Assembly (NCBI GenBank): GCA_039649175.1 | Contig: JBBWZS010000110.1 | Location: forward strand, 47,337-111,336 | Length of the DNA stretch: 64,000 bases | Direction: 5' to 3' | Source of the DNA: DATAQC01 sp039649175 | GTDB taxonomy: Bacteria; Actinomycetota; Acidimicrobiia; Acidimicrobiales; AC-14 | In this document: piece after piece, positions 28,001-34,644 of the stretch | Numbering within the stretch: position 1 is the stretch's first letter | How the letters are laid out: every line of letters starts with the position of its first letter | Program-made: the position numbers and the translations under genes | The notes under the pieces: model-generated | Told to the model about the DNA's origin: nothing | Seen by the model: the letters and a program-made list of their open reading frames with translations, nothing else | Database searches by the model: none

Positions 28001-28605
28001 TTGGTGCGGAGCTGGTCGGCGATGCCGTGGTCCTGGATCTCCACGAACAGGCTGTCGCGCCCGAAGATGTCCTGCAGGCGGGCCGCCAGCCGGGTGGCCT
28101 CGGCCTCGTCGCCCTGCAGCAGGGCCTGGCACACCACTCCCCCGAGGCACCCGGTGGAGGCGATCACACCCTCGTGATGGGCCTCGAGCAGCTCCCAGTC
28201 GACCCGGGGCTTGTACCAGTAGCCGCTGAGATAGGCGGCCGAGGACAGCTTGAGCAGGTTCTTGTAGCCGGCGGTGCTCTCGGCCAGCAGGGTGAGGTGG
28301 TAGTAGAGCTTGTCGCCGGCGCCCACCTCTCCCCCGGTGTCGTCGACCCGGCCCCGGCGCACGGGCCGGTCGAGCCGGCTGCCCCGGGCCATGTAGGCCT
28401 CGATGCCGATGACGGGCGTGACACCCCGGGCCCGCGCCGCCCGGTAGAAGTCGAGGACCCCGTACATGTTGCCGTGGTCGGTGATGCCGATGGCGGGCTG
28501 GCCGTCGTCGGCAGCGGCGGCGATGACCTCGTCGACGCGCGAGGCGCCGTCGAGCATCGAGAACTCGGTGTGGGTGTGGAGGTGGCAGAAACTGCCCTCA
28601 GCCAC
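25018..28605 (-). CDS. dnaE: DNA polymerase III alpha subunit (replicative polymerase)
   Basis: A 1195-residue DnaE1-type replicase. The N-terminal PHP domain keeps its metal-binding histidines (HLHTHTEFSMLDG, GITDHGNMYG), so it may retain proofreading exonuclease activity as in mycobacteria. The palm triad region appears as PDIDMDFDERYRGEM. HhH and tau/beta-binding regions follow, and an OB fold is seen in WVGGVVTGLSRKYTKRGD. The GTG start gives MAEGSFCHLHTHTE, with GAGGA about 9 bp upstream. Length and domain order are normal. Confidence 0.96.
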   Translation of the reverse strand: MAEGSFCHLHTHTEFSMLDGASRVDEVIAAAADDGQPAIGITDHGNMYGVLDFYRAARARGVTPVIGIEAYMARGSRLDRPVRRGRVDDTGGEVGAGDKLYYHLTLLAESTAGYKNLLKLSSAAYLSGYWYKPRVDWELLEAHHEGVIASTGCLGGVVCQALLQGDEAEATRLAARLQDIFGRDSLFVEIQDHGIADQLRTNPQLISIARSLGAPLLATNDSHYTHRADAVSHDALLCVQTGASIDDPKRFRFEGNEHYLKSAAEMRHLFAEVPDACDNTLLVAERAQVEIEFGNPELPRFELPPGFDAATPEEAEENYLRHLTWAGAVERYGDPVPAEVAQRVEAELGVIAGMGLSGYFIVVWDLIRHAHEVNIRVGPGRGSAAGCCVAYCLRITDVDPIRYGLLFERFLNAGRKEMPDIDMDFDERYRGEMIRYAAEKYGSDHVAQIVTFSTIKARAAVRDAARVLGYPYAVGDRIAKAMPPLVMGRDTPLAACLDVTPGHEDGYKVATELRGIYETDPDAKKVIDVARGLEGLRRQDGIHAAAVVITREPLTEYLPVQRKPEAGTDAANAPIVTQYEMNGVADLGLLKMDFLGLRNLTIIERALDLIERSTLAAHPDAEPAACPNAEAARPDIDNVALDDEKVYEMLRRGDSIGVFQLEGGPMRALMRSLAPTSFDDIGALIALYRPGPMAANMHNDFADRKNGRKPIECLHPDLADELADTYGLMIYQELLMKVAARFAGYSLQEADNLRKACSKKIRALIAKEREKFVAGCDANGYGAALGTKLFDLIEPFADYAFNKSHAYAYGMVTYQTAWLKANHPVEYFAALLTSIKDDKDKSAVYLSECRTMGIQVLVPDVNESSSDFTTVDGTIRFGLSAVRNVGEGLVGLIVAEREQNGAFADFYDLCERVDPGVLNKRSIESLIKAGAFDSFAHPRQGLLNAFERIIDRTLARRREREAGVMSLFGDPADGGASPVHDERVPIEAVEFDDTRRLAFEKEMLGLYVSSHPLLNMEGSLKRHVECVINDLRELRDGECKWVGGVVTGLSRKYTKRGDLMAVFTLEDLNAAVEVMVFPRTMVEYGSLLADDAIVCVKGRVDLREEPPKLVCLEIKRPELTSDTDPPVRIKLSSSSVTESLLSRLKSVLVDHPGGSQVLVHFDRTVLRLPDEFRVDSRNGLCAELRVLLGPNALVT

Positions 28606-28681
28606 CGGAGCGGTCCTCGTGACCTGTTGACAACCTGGGGGGGAACGACACCGCTGTAATTCTGCCACGGCAGGCCCCGCC

Positions 28682-28754
28682 GGTGCTACTGGTCGCTGCG
28701 CTCCTCCGCTGCGCTTCGGTGCTCGCTGGTGCTACTGGTCGCTGCGCTCCTCCG
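28682..28754. repeat. Two direct 27-bp repeats upstream of dnaE
   Basis: GGTGCTACTGGTCGCTGCGC... occurs at 28682-28708 and again at 28728-28754, identical over 27 bp with a 46-bp period. The unit includes GCTGCGCTCCTCCG. It fills most of the gap between the DUF1059 gene and dnaE. No gene or clear promoter is identified in it. Confidence 0.75.
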
Positions 28755-28776
28755 ACCGCCTCGTCTCAGGTGCGTC

Positions 28777-28953
28777 TCACTGCCGGGCGGTGTCTCGCAG
28801 GTAGTTGTAGATCGTGTCGGTCATGTTCTTCACACCGTGCTTCTTCTGGGCGTGGGCGACGACCTTGGCCTTGAGCTCCTCCTCGGAGCCGGCCCGGACC
28901 GTCCAGTTGCACCCTTCGGCGCCCGCCTTCTTGCAACTGTGCTGGTAACTCAT
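28777..28953 (-). CDS. DUF1059 small protein
   Basis: A 58-residue protein of the DUF1059 family, recognised from MSYQHSCKKAGAEGCNWTVR, the VVAHAQKKHG helix and the final TIYNYLRDTARQ. Two cysteines lie in the N-terminal strand region. The ATG is preceded by GGGGGG at good spacing; the upstream in-frame start eight codons earlier is less likely. Its function is not known. It is 171 bp upstream of dnaE on the same strand, separated by the direct repeats. Confidence 0.82.
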   Translation of the reverse strand: MSYQHSCKKAGAEGCNWTVRAGSEEELKAKVVAHAQKKHGVKNMTDTIYNYLRDTARQ

Positions 28954-29038
28954 GGTGTTGCCCCCCTCATCGGTCAAATCAGACAGCTATCGACCTCAGC
29001 ATCCCACGTCGACGCCAGTTGCGCATGAGCCCCGGTGG

Positions 29039-29611
29039 CTACAGATAGGTGCCCGGCCTGGGGGCCTCGGGGCCCGGCGGCAGGGCCCGGTCGCGCATCT
29101 CCTCGAGCTGGGCCCGAGCGGCCATCTGCTGGGAGAACAGCGTGGCCTGGATGCCGTGGAACAGGCCTTCGAGCCAGCCCACCAGCTGGGCCTGGGCCAC
29201 CCGCAGCTCGGCTTCGGACGGCGAGGCGCTCTCGAACGGCGAGGAGAGCCGGTCGAGCTCCTCCCGCAGGTCGTCACCGAGGCAGGCGGACAGCTCACGC
29301 ACCGAGGTCTCGTAGATCTCGCGCAGCCGGCTGCGGCCGGCCTCGTCCAGGGGCGCCCGGCGCACCTCCTCGAGCAACTCCTTGGTCATGGTGCCGATGC
29401 GCAGGACCTTGGCCGGCGACTCGATGGCGTCCCCGGGGCGGGCCGGGCCGTCGACGACCTCCCCCTCGGCGGGACCGCCGGGGTCGTGAGTGGCGTCGGG
29501 AGCGGTGGCGGCGTGGGAGGTGGCGCCGTCGGCCGCGACCGGGCCGGGGCCGGCAGGAGCCAGCTCGTCGGGTGGCGCGGCCTGGTCGGTGGACGTCGTG
29601 GGCTCGGTCAT
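29039..29611 (-). CDS. bpa: Bacterial proteasome activator
   Basis: A 190-residue Bpa (DUF2587) protein, an ATP-independent ring that opens the 20S proteasome gate. The core matches the mycobacterial protein closely: KVLRIGTMTKELLEEVRRAP, ELREELDRLSSPF-like DDLREELDRLSSPF, and QLVGWLEGLFHGIQATLFSQ. The C-terminal GTYL acts as the gate-opening tail (GQYL in mycobacteria), leaving the penultimate Tyr conserved. The first 60 residues are acidic, Ala/Pro-rich and probably disordered. AGGA lies 8 bp before the ATG, 36 bp after the phosphodiesterase gene. It implies that a proteasome exists in this organism. Confidence 0.93.
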   Translation of the reverse strand: MTEPTTSTDQAAPPDELAPAGPGPVAADGATSHAATAPDATHDPGGPAEGEVVDGPARPGDAIESPAKVLRIGTMTKELLEEVRRAPLDEAGRSRLREIYETSVRELSACLGDDLREELDRLSSPFESASPSEAELRVAQAQLVGWLEGLFHGIQATLFSQQMAARAQLEEMRDRALPPGPEAPRPGTYL

Positions 29612-29647
29612 GGGAGGAGTCCTTTCTCTCGTGTGGGGCGCTGCCGG

Positions 29648-30760
29648 TCAGGCGGCCGCGCCGAGAAGGGGTACCCGCATCTCGGCCGGCGTCAACGACC
29701 CGTGGCGGCTGCGCAGGCGGATCTGACCGGTGTCGGCGGGGTCGAGGAAGGCCACCGGTCCCCGTGCCGCCAGCACCACGTCCCCGAGGCGGGATTCGAT
29801 CTCGGGGGTCAGGCGACCCCCGAACCACCCCTCGGCCACGGCCTGGTCCCTGGTGCGCACCCACGCCTGGTCGCCGTGGCAACGACGAGCGGCCGCCTCC
29901 AGGCGATCCCGACAACCGGCCCGGGCGTGGATCCACCGGAACCGGCCCTCGCCCGACAGCAACGACGCCAGGTCCATGACCTCCCGGCGCAGGGCCACCA
30001 CGTTGTCGCCGACGTCGACCTGGCCGTGGTCGGCGCACACGACCAGGGCAGCCCGGCTCGGCAACACCGCGAGCATGTCGGCCACCAGGTGGTCGGCGGC
30101 GGCGATCTCGGCCTCGTAGTACCGCCCCAGGCCGTACTCGTGGGCGACCTTGTCGACGCCGTCGTAGTAGGCGTAGACGAAGTCGGCCCCCTCACCGAGC
30201 TCGCTGGCCACCCTGGTCACGAGCGTCGAGGGGACCCGGTACCCCAACAGGCGGACGCCGGCCAGGTGGGCACGGGTGAACCCCGTCTCGGCGAACTCGG
30301 CCCGGGTGACGACCGGGGGCTTGGTGCCCCCGAAGGGCTCCAGGCGCTGGATGGCCTCGGGCGGAACGGTGGTCCGGGCGTCGTCGCCCGCCATCGTCCG
30401 CCATCGCAGCACGTTGAGCACGTCGGTGCCCATGACCCGCATCCGGTAGCCGACCACACCGTGGGCCGCCGGGTGGGCACCGGTCGTGAGCGAGGTGAGG
30501 GCGGTGGCGGTGGTCGACGGGGCCACGGTGGTGACGGCGCCGCCCTCCATGGCCGACAGAGTGGGCGCCAGCGACGCCCGCTCGGTGAGCTGATCCCAGC
30601 CCAACCCGTCGAGCACCAGCAGCACCACCTGGTCGGCGCCGGCCACCGTGGAGGGCAGCCATGCCGGCGCCCGGTGGCGGCGCCCCAGAATGGCGGGAAC
30701 GACCCCGTCGAGGCAGGCACCCCCGTAGTCGGGGACCAGCGGCTCGCCCCCCTCGTCCAT
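29648..30760 (-). CDS. Alkaline-phosphatase-superfamily nucleotide pyrophosphatase/phosphodiesterase
   Basis: A 370-residue protein of the AP/NPP superfamily, predicted cytoplasmic since no signal peptide is seen. Metal ligands and nucleophile appear in order: LLVLDGLGWDQL, the Thr/Ser of APSTTATALTS, AYYDGVDKVAHEYG, VVCADHGQVDVGD and SRHGSLTPAE. It is intact. The ATG (MDEGGEPLVPDYGG) is supported by the TAGGGT box 7 nt upstream. It is divergent from the Rrf2 regulator by 86 bp and is followed by bpa. The natural substrate is unknown. Confidence 0.83.
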   Translation of the reverse strand: MDEGGEPLVPDYGGACLDGVVPAILGRRHRAPAWLPSTVAGADQVVLLVLDGLGWDQLTERASLAPTLSAMEGGAVTTVAPSTTATALTSLTTGAHPAAHGVVGYRMRVMGTDVLNVLRWRTMAGDDARTTVPPEAIQRLEPFGGTKPPVVTRAEFAETGFTRAHLAGVRLLGYRVPSTLVTRVASELGEGADFVYAYYDGVDKVAHEYGLGRYYEAEIAAADHLVADMLAVLPSRAALVVCADHGQVDVGDNVVALRREVMDLASLLSGEGRFRWIHARAGCRDRLEAAARRCHGDQAWVRTRDQAVAEGWFGGRLTPEIESRLGDVVLAARGPVAFLDPADTGQIRLRSRHGSLTPAEMRVPLLGAAA

Positions 30761-30767
30761 CCGCGTC

Positions 30768-30773
30768 ACCCTA
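30768..30773 (-). promoter_or_regulatory. -10 box for a leaderless phosphodiesterase gene
   Basis: TAGGGT ends 7 nt before the ATG at 30760. Same spacing as other inferred leaderless starts here. Confidence 0.45.
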
Positions 30774-30833
30774 CCGGGCGCCATCGGCCGGGAACGGCCC
30801 CGCGACCATCTCACCCAACCGGGCGCGAAGCCG

Positions 30834-30839
30834 TACCAT
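30834..30839 (+). promoter_or_regulatory. -10 box for a leaderless Rrf2 regulator gene
   Basis: TACCAT ends 7 nt before the GTG at 30847, which suggests that transcription starts at that GTG. The ATG within the box (30838) would then be upstream of the transcript. Confidence 0.45.
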
Positions 30840-30846
30840 GGAGGGG

Positions 30847-31344
30847 GTGAGAGTCTCGACCAGGGGCGACTACGCCAGCCGGGCCCTCCTCTCCCTCGCC
30901 CTCCACGCCGGCAACGGCACCCCCACCTCGGTGCGTGACATCGCCGAGCGCACGGGCCTGCCCCAGCCCTACCTGGAGCAGATCCTGCTGGCCCTCAAAG
31001 GAGCCGGGCTGGTCCGGTCGAAGCGAGGCGTGGGCGGGGGCTACGTGCTGGCCCGGCCCCCGGCGGAGATCACCCTCAGCCAGATCGTCAGCGCCGTCGA
31101 CGGGCCCATCGTGGCCGGCGACTTCGGCGAGCCCCACCAGAACGGGGCCTGCGACCACGAGGGGCAGTGCGTGCTGCTGAGCGTGTGGGCCGATGTGGGT
31201 GAGCACATGCGCCACCATCTCGACTCGTTCACCCTGGCCGACATGACCAGCCGGGTGGAGACCACCCAGGCCCGGATGTCGTCGCCCGTCCCCAGCGAGG
31301 ATCAGCCCCGGGTCAGCCCGGCGGCCGTCGCCTCGTCCAGCTAG
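30847..31344 (+). CDS. Rrf2-family transcriptional regulator
   Basis: A 165-residue winged-helix regulator. MRVSTRGDYASRALLSLALH begins the domain, SVRDIAERTGLPQPYLEQIL is the recognition region and SKRGVGGGYVLARPP the wing. In IscR three cysteines hold an Fe-S cluster. Here two remain (CDHEGQC, C-x5-C), and the position of the third is Pro, so an Fe-S role is uncertain. The GTG start is preferred from homology and the TACCAT box; an ATG nine bases earlier is the alternative. Its stop codon overlaps the convergent gene. Confidence 0.87.
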   Translation: MRVSTRGDYASRALLSLALHAGNGTPTSVRDIAERTGLPQPYLEQILLALKGAGLVRSKRGVGGGYVLARPPAEITLSQIVSAVDGPIVAGDFGEPHQNGACDHEGQCVLLSVWADVGEHMRHHLDSFTLADMTSRVETTQARMSSPVPSEDQPRVSPAAVASSS

Positions 31345-32081
31345 GCAGGCCGGGTCGGGGGGTCGTTGGCCTTGGCCGTCTCCTCGGGGCGCACCCCCCG
31401 GAGCTGGGCGTTGGGCGGGACGGCGGCCGCGGCGCCGACGTCGACCAGGCGGACCTGACCTGATGCGGCCACTGCCTGCAGGGTGGGCGCCGGGGCCTGG
31501 ACGACCACGCCGAACACCAGTGGCCCGTCGGGCTTGACCGCGTCGAGGAGCTTGTTGATGCGGGCGATCTCGTCCTGGTAGAAGCTCTTGAACTGCGGGT
31601 CGTCGACGGTGGGAACGAGCTGTTGCATCTCGTCACGGTCGTTGCGCTTGTCGGCCACCTGGGCGTTGACCCAGTCGCCCATGGTGCCGGTGACGACACT
31701 GGGAAGGCCGCCGGGGATGGCCGCCAGCAGTCCGACGACCTTGGCCTGGCCCACGGCGGCGCGGGCCTGGGCCTCGTTGACATAGCCGGGCAACGACACC
31801 ACCGCGCTGCGGTCGCCGGTGGCCGCGGCCAGGGCAGTGGCGCGCCCGCCCAGGTAGGCACGCAGGTCTTCACCGGGCTGGGGTCCGATCGTCTCCGCGC
31901 CGGTGGCCTTGGCCGAGACGGTGCCGACGGTCTTGTCGCCGCTGCGCCAGTGGGTGACGGTGATGGCGAGGAGGCCGCCGAGGCCCACCACCACCAGGCT
32001 CATGGCGAACAACAGCAGGACTCGCCGGGCGGGAGCCTCGTCGTCGGCGACGGGAAACCGGGGGTCAGTGGAGAAGCTCAC
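31341..32081 (-). CDS. Single-pass membrane protein of unknown function
   Basis: A 246-residue protein with one N-terminal membrane helix (about residues 20-42, VLLLFAMSLVVVGLGGLLAI). The rest is extracytoplasmic, mixed helix and strand, with a Thr/Pro tail (ETAKANDPPTRPA). It lacks a lipobox or recognised domain. It overlaps the end of rluD by 17 bp and ends in a 4-bp overlap with the convergent Rrf2 gene, so it is probably co-transcribed with rluD. No function assigned. Confidence 0.65.
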   Translation of the reverse strand: MSFSTDPRFPVADDEAPARRVLLLFAMSLVVVGLGGLLAITVTHWRSGDKTVGTVSAKATGAETIGPQPGEDLRAYLGGRATALAAATGDRSAVVSLPGYVNEAQARAAVGQAKVVGLLAAIPGGLPSVVTGTMGDWVNAQVADKRNDRDEMQQLVPTVDDPQFKSFYQDEIARINKLLDAVKPDGPLVFGVVVQAPAPTLQAVAASGQVRLVDVGAAAAVPPNAQLRGVRPEETAKANDPPTRPA

Positions 32082-33018
32082 GCACGTCCTCGAGGTCGGG
32101 CGGCAGCGGCGAGGTCCAGCGGCGGAGCTCCCCGGTGGCCGGATGCTCGAACCCGAGCTCGAAGGCGTGGAGGAACGGCCGGCTCACCCGTAGCTGCGGG
32201 CGGGCCCCACCATACCGGACGTCCCCCACCACCGGGTGACCGATGGCGGCCAGGTGGACGCGCACCTGGTGGGTGCGGCCCGTCTCCAGCCCACAGGCCA
32301 CGAGGGTCACCGGCGCCGGGTCGACGTGGCGGGAGACCACCTCGTAGCGGGTCCGGGCGGCGCGCCCGTCGGCGGACACGGCCATCTGGGTCCGGTCCCG
32401 CTGCGACCGCCCGACAGGTGCGTCGATGAGCCCGACGGGCGCCTCCACGCTGCCCCACACCAGGGCCAGGTAGCGGCGCTCCACCGTGCGGGCCGCCAGC
32501 TGGGCGACGAGGGAGGTGTAGGCCGCCTGGGTGCGGGCCACGGCCAGCAGGCCCGACGTGCCCGAATCGAGGCGGTGGACGATGCCGGGCCGCATGGGCT
32601 GGCCGACGGACGCGATCTCCGGCCACCGGGCCACCAATCCGTGGACGAGGGTGCCCGTGGGATGGCCCGCCCCGGGGTGGACGATGAGACCGGCGGGCTT
32701 GTCGACGACGATCACATCGTCGTCGACGGCCACCGCGTTCACCTCGATCGTCGGGTCGGGCTCGATGGTCGCGACCTGGCTGCGGTCGGCCAGATCGACC
32801 TCGATCACCTCACCCTCGACCACCCGGTAGGCCCGCACCGTGGCCACCCTCCCGCTCACCTGCACACCTCCGGAGGTCACCAGGTCGGCCACCTGGCGTC
32901 GAGGCATGTCCCAGAGCAGGGCAATGACACGGTCGAGGCGCTCGCCCGCCAACGTCCCGGTCACCTCGGCACTCGCCGGGGTCGTGGTCATCGCCGTCAG
33001 CGGGTTCGGGTCGGTCAC
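32065..33018 (-). CDS. rluD: RluD-type 23S rRNA pseudouridine synthase
   Basis: A 317-residue RluA-family enzyme. An S4 RNA-binding domain lies at about residues 20-70 (GERLDRVIALLWDMPRRQVA). The catalytic aspartate is Asp151 in VHRLDSGTSGLL, and RRYLALVWG and GRTHQVRVHL are further family motifs. The GTG overlaps the lspA stop as GTGA. In E. coli RluD modifies helix 69, and here this is inferred from family. A lspA-rluD pair is a common arrangement. Confidence 0.91.
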   Translation of the reverse strand: MTDPNPLTAMTTTPASAEVTGTLAGERLDRVIALLWDMPRRQVADLVTSGGVQVSGRVATVRAYRVVEGEVIEVDLADRSQVATIEPDPTIEVNAVAVDDDVIVVDKPAGLIVHPGAGHPTGTLVHGLVARWPEIASVGQPMRPGIVHRLDSGTSGLLAVARTQAAYTSLVAQLAARTVERRYLALVWGSVEAPVGLIDAPVGRSQRDRTQMAVSADGRAARTRYEVVSRHVDPAPVTLVACGLETGRTHQVRVHLAAIGHPVVGDVRYGGARPQLRVSRPFLHAFELGFEHPATGELRRWTSPLPPDLEDVRELLH

Positions 33019-33455
33019 GGCTGCTGGGACCTCCAGCCCGACCACAGGAGCAGCAGGCAACCACAGGTGATGGCGGCATCGGCCAGGTTGAACACCGGCC
33101 ACCACCGCAGGTCGACGAAGTCGACGACCGCGCCCCGGAGGAGGCCAGGCGACCGGGCCAGTCGATCGACGAGGTTGCCCAATGCCCCACCCAGCACCAA
33201 TCCGGCGGCGAGGGCCAGGCCGGGGCGGGCGATCACGTCGGCGCGCGTCACGAGGGCGACGACCAGCACCAGGGCCCCGACGGCGAGGAACGGCACCAGG
33301 GCGCCGCCCAGGCCGAAGGCCCCGGCGGTGTTGCGGGTGAGGGCGAACCGGACAGGCCCGACCACGTCGACGGGCCCGTCGGCCAGGTTGTGCATGGCCC
33401 AGGCCTTGGTCAGCTGGTCGAGGGCCACCACCGCCAGTGCGCCGCCGACGACCAC
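33015..33455 (-). CDS. lspA: Signal peptidase II (prolipoprotein)
   Basis: The catalytic core of an aspartic membrane protease that cleaves lipoprotein signal peptides. With this start it has 146 residues and four membrane helices. The catalytic aspartates are Asp97 (GALGNLVDR) and Asp126 (VFNLADAAIT); ALDQLTKAW and RNTAGAFG are also conserved. The first ordinary in-frame start (GTG) lies at the beginning of helix 1. The reading frame continues upstream through RSWRTRRNA, a natural basic tail, and a 30-bp tandem repeat, but with no ATG, GTG or TTG after the dksA gene. The true start may be CTG or further upstream. Confidence 0.85.
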   Translation of the reverse strand: MVVGGALAVVALDQLTKAWAMHNLADGPVDVVGPVRFALTRNTAGAFGLGGALVPFLAVGALVLVVALVTRADVIARPGLALAAGLVLGGALGNLVDRLARSPGLLRGAVVDFVDLRWWPVFNLADAAITCGCLLLLWSGWRSQQP

Positions 33456-33494
33456 CGCGTTGCGCCTCGTCCTCCACGACCGGTCGACGCCGGT

Positions 33495-33571
33495 GCCCTG
33501 TTCCCCGCTCAGGGGGCCGCTCGGGCCCTGTTCCCCGCTCGGGGGGCCGCTCGGGCCCTGTTCCCCGCTCG
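33495..33571. repeat. Tandem 30-bp repeat between dksA and lspA
   Basis: Two full copies (33495-33524, 33525-33554) and a partial third of a 30-bp unit starting GCCCTGTTCCCCGCTC. The length is a multiple of three. Read in the lspA frame it encodes the repeated peptide GEQGPSGPPS. It fills the 5' flank of lspA. Confidence 0.85.
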
Positions 33572-33621
33572 GGCCCGGGCCGCCGGTCAGGTGGTGCTCG
33601 TGACCGTCGACCTGGTCGGCC

Positions 33622-34113
33622 TCAGCGACGCGACAGCCCTCCGCTCTTGCAGCCGACGCACAGGGCGGCCGAGGGCATGGCCTTGAGGCGGGCGCGTGGG
33701 ATCGGCTGTCCGCACCGCTCACAGACGCCATAGGTGCCGTTGTCGAACTTGGCCAGGGCCAGGTCGATGTCGTCGGCGGTGGCCCGGGCCTGGGCCGACA
33801 GGGCCAGGTCGCGCTCGCGCTCGACGTTGAGGGTGGCCCCCTCACCGGACTCCTCGTCGAACTGGGTGTCGCCCGGCTCCATGTCCTCGGCCAGCTGCTC
33901 GGCCTCGGCGCGCAGCGACTCGGCCTGACGCAGCACCGCTTCCTTCTCGCTCAACAGCAGGGCCCGCTGCTCGTCGAGGAAGCGGTCGGTGGTGGCGCTC
34001 CCACCCTTCGTGGTGGCCGACGACGCCCGTGGTCGACGAGGCGCTTTTGCCGCCCCGGACCTGGCGGCGGGGGCCTTCTTGGCAACGACTGCGGTCTTGG
34101 GTAGCTTCGCCAT
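33622..34113 (-). CDS. DksA/TraR-family C4 zinc-finger protein
   Basis: A 163-residue protein. The N-terminal 40 residues are Lys/Ala/Arg-rich and probably disordered. A helical hairpin (about residues 44-120, LLLSEKEAVLRQAESLRAEA) precedes the zinc site Cys131, Cys134, Cys152 and Cys155 (CERCGQPIP, LCVGC). E. coli DksA alters RNA polymerase with ppGpp through acidic residues at its hairpin tip. Here the tip is DMEPGDTQFDEESGE, acidic but not identical. It may regulate growth-related transcription. It is upstream of lspA and rluD. Confidence 0.85.
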   Translation of the reverse strand: MAKLPKTAVVAKKAPAARSGAAKAPRRPRASSATTKGGSATTDRFLDEQRALLLSEKEAVLRQAESLRAEAEQLAEDMEPGDTQFDEESGEGATLNVERERDLALSAQARATADDIDLALAKFDNGTYGVCERCGQPIPRARLKAMPSAALCVGCKSGGLSRR

Positions 34114-34212
34114 GGCGCACCGGCTTGGTGATGAGGTGGATGTGGGGAACGGCCAACGAACGGGACGAAAGCGTCCTGGAGCGCACCCGCGAACGGGGCC
34201 TCGGAGCCGCGG

Positions 34213-34218
34213 ATCCTA
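34213..34218 (-). promoter_or_regulatory. Candidate -10 box for the dksA-lspA-rluD run
   Basis: TAGGAT lies about 100 nt before the dksA-family ATG, with no good -35 box. It would give a leader of about 90 nt. Confidence 0.35.
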
Positions 34219-34233
34219 GCAGGCAGCCCGTTC

Positions 34234-34584
34234 CTATCTACGCCCGGTTTGACGGTTTTCCGGCCCCGGTCCCCCCGTGCCGTCCTCCACCGCCCGCTCG
34301 AGCTGGCGGCGGAAATCGTCCAGGTCGACGCCCACGAGCTTGAAGCGCTTCTCCCGGCTCTTGGCCCCCCCGACCAGCTCCACCGACGTGGCCGCGAACG
34401 AGGAGGTCAGGAGGGCGGCGCACGCCTCGTTGGCCCGTCCCGCCTCGGGTGGCACCGCCACCCGGACCTTCAGGGCCGATCCGTGGCGGCCGACCACGCT
34501 CGTCCGCCCGGCGCCCGGCTGCAGGTGGACATTGAGCACGACGGCGTCGTCTCCGGCCGTCGTGTACAGCTCGTCGAGGCTCAT
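34234..34584 (-). CDS. DUF167 (YggU-like) protein
   Basis: A 116-residue protein of the DUF167/COG1872 family, recognised from VHLQPGAGRTSVVG, LKVRVAVPPEAGRANEA and AAKSREKRFKLVGV-like GAKSREKRFKLVGV. It has the length and mixed alpha-beta pattern of this small family, whose function is unknown. The C-terminal 20 residues are a Gly/Arg-rich extra tail. It is divergent from ileS, with 60 bp between the two starts. Confidence 0.86.
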   Translation of the reverse strand: MSLDELYTTAGDDAVVLNVHLQPGAGRTSVVGRHGSALKVRVAVPPEAGRANEACAALLTSSFAATSVELVGGAKSREKRFKLVGVDLDDFRRQLERAVEDGTGGPGPENRQTGRR

Positions 34585-34630
34585 GGACCGCTTTCTAGCC
34601 GCCTCGATGACCCACCCGCGGGACTGGCCG

Positions 34631-34636
34631 TATCGT
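34631..34636 (+). promoter_or_regulatory. -10 box for a leaderless ileS transcript
   Basis: TATCGT ends 8 nt before the ileS GTG. No T-box-like leader is seen, unlike in many Gram-positive ileS genes. Confidence 0.5.
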
Positions 34637-34644
34637 AGGGCCCC

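Noticed and set aside
28682..28754. The dnaE upstream repeat as a replication origin or CRISPR
   Set aside because: Only two copies, no DnaA-box cluster, and GC-rich throughout.
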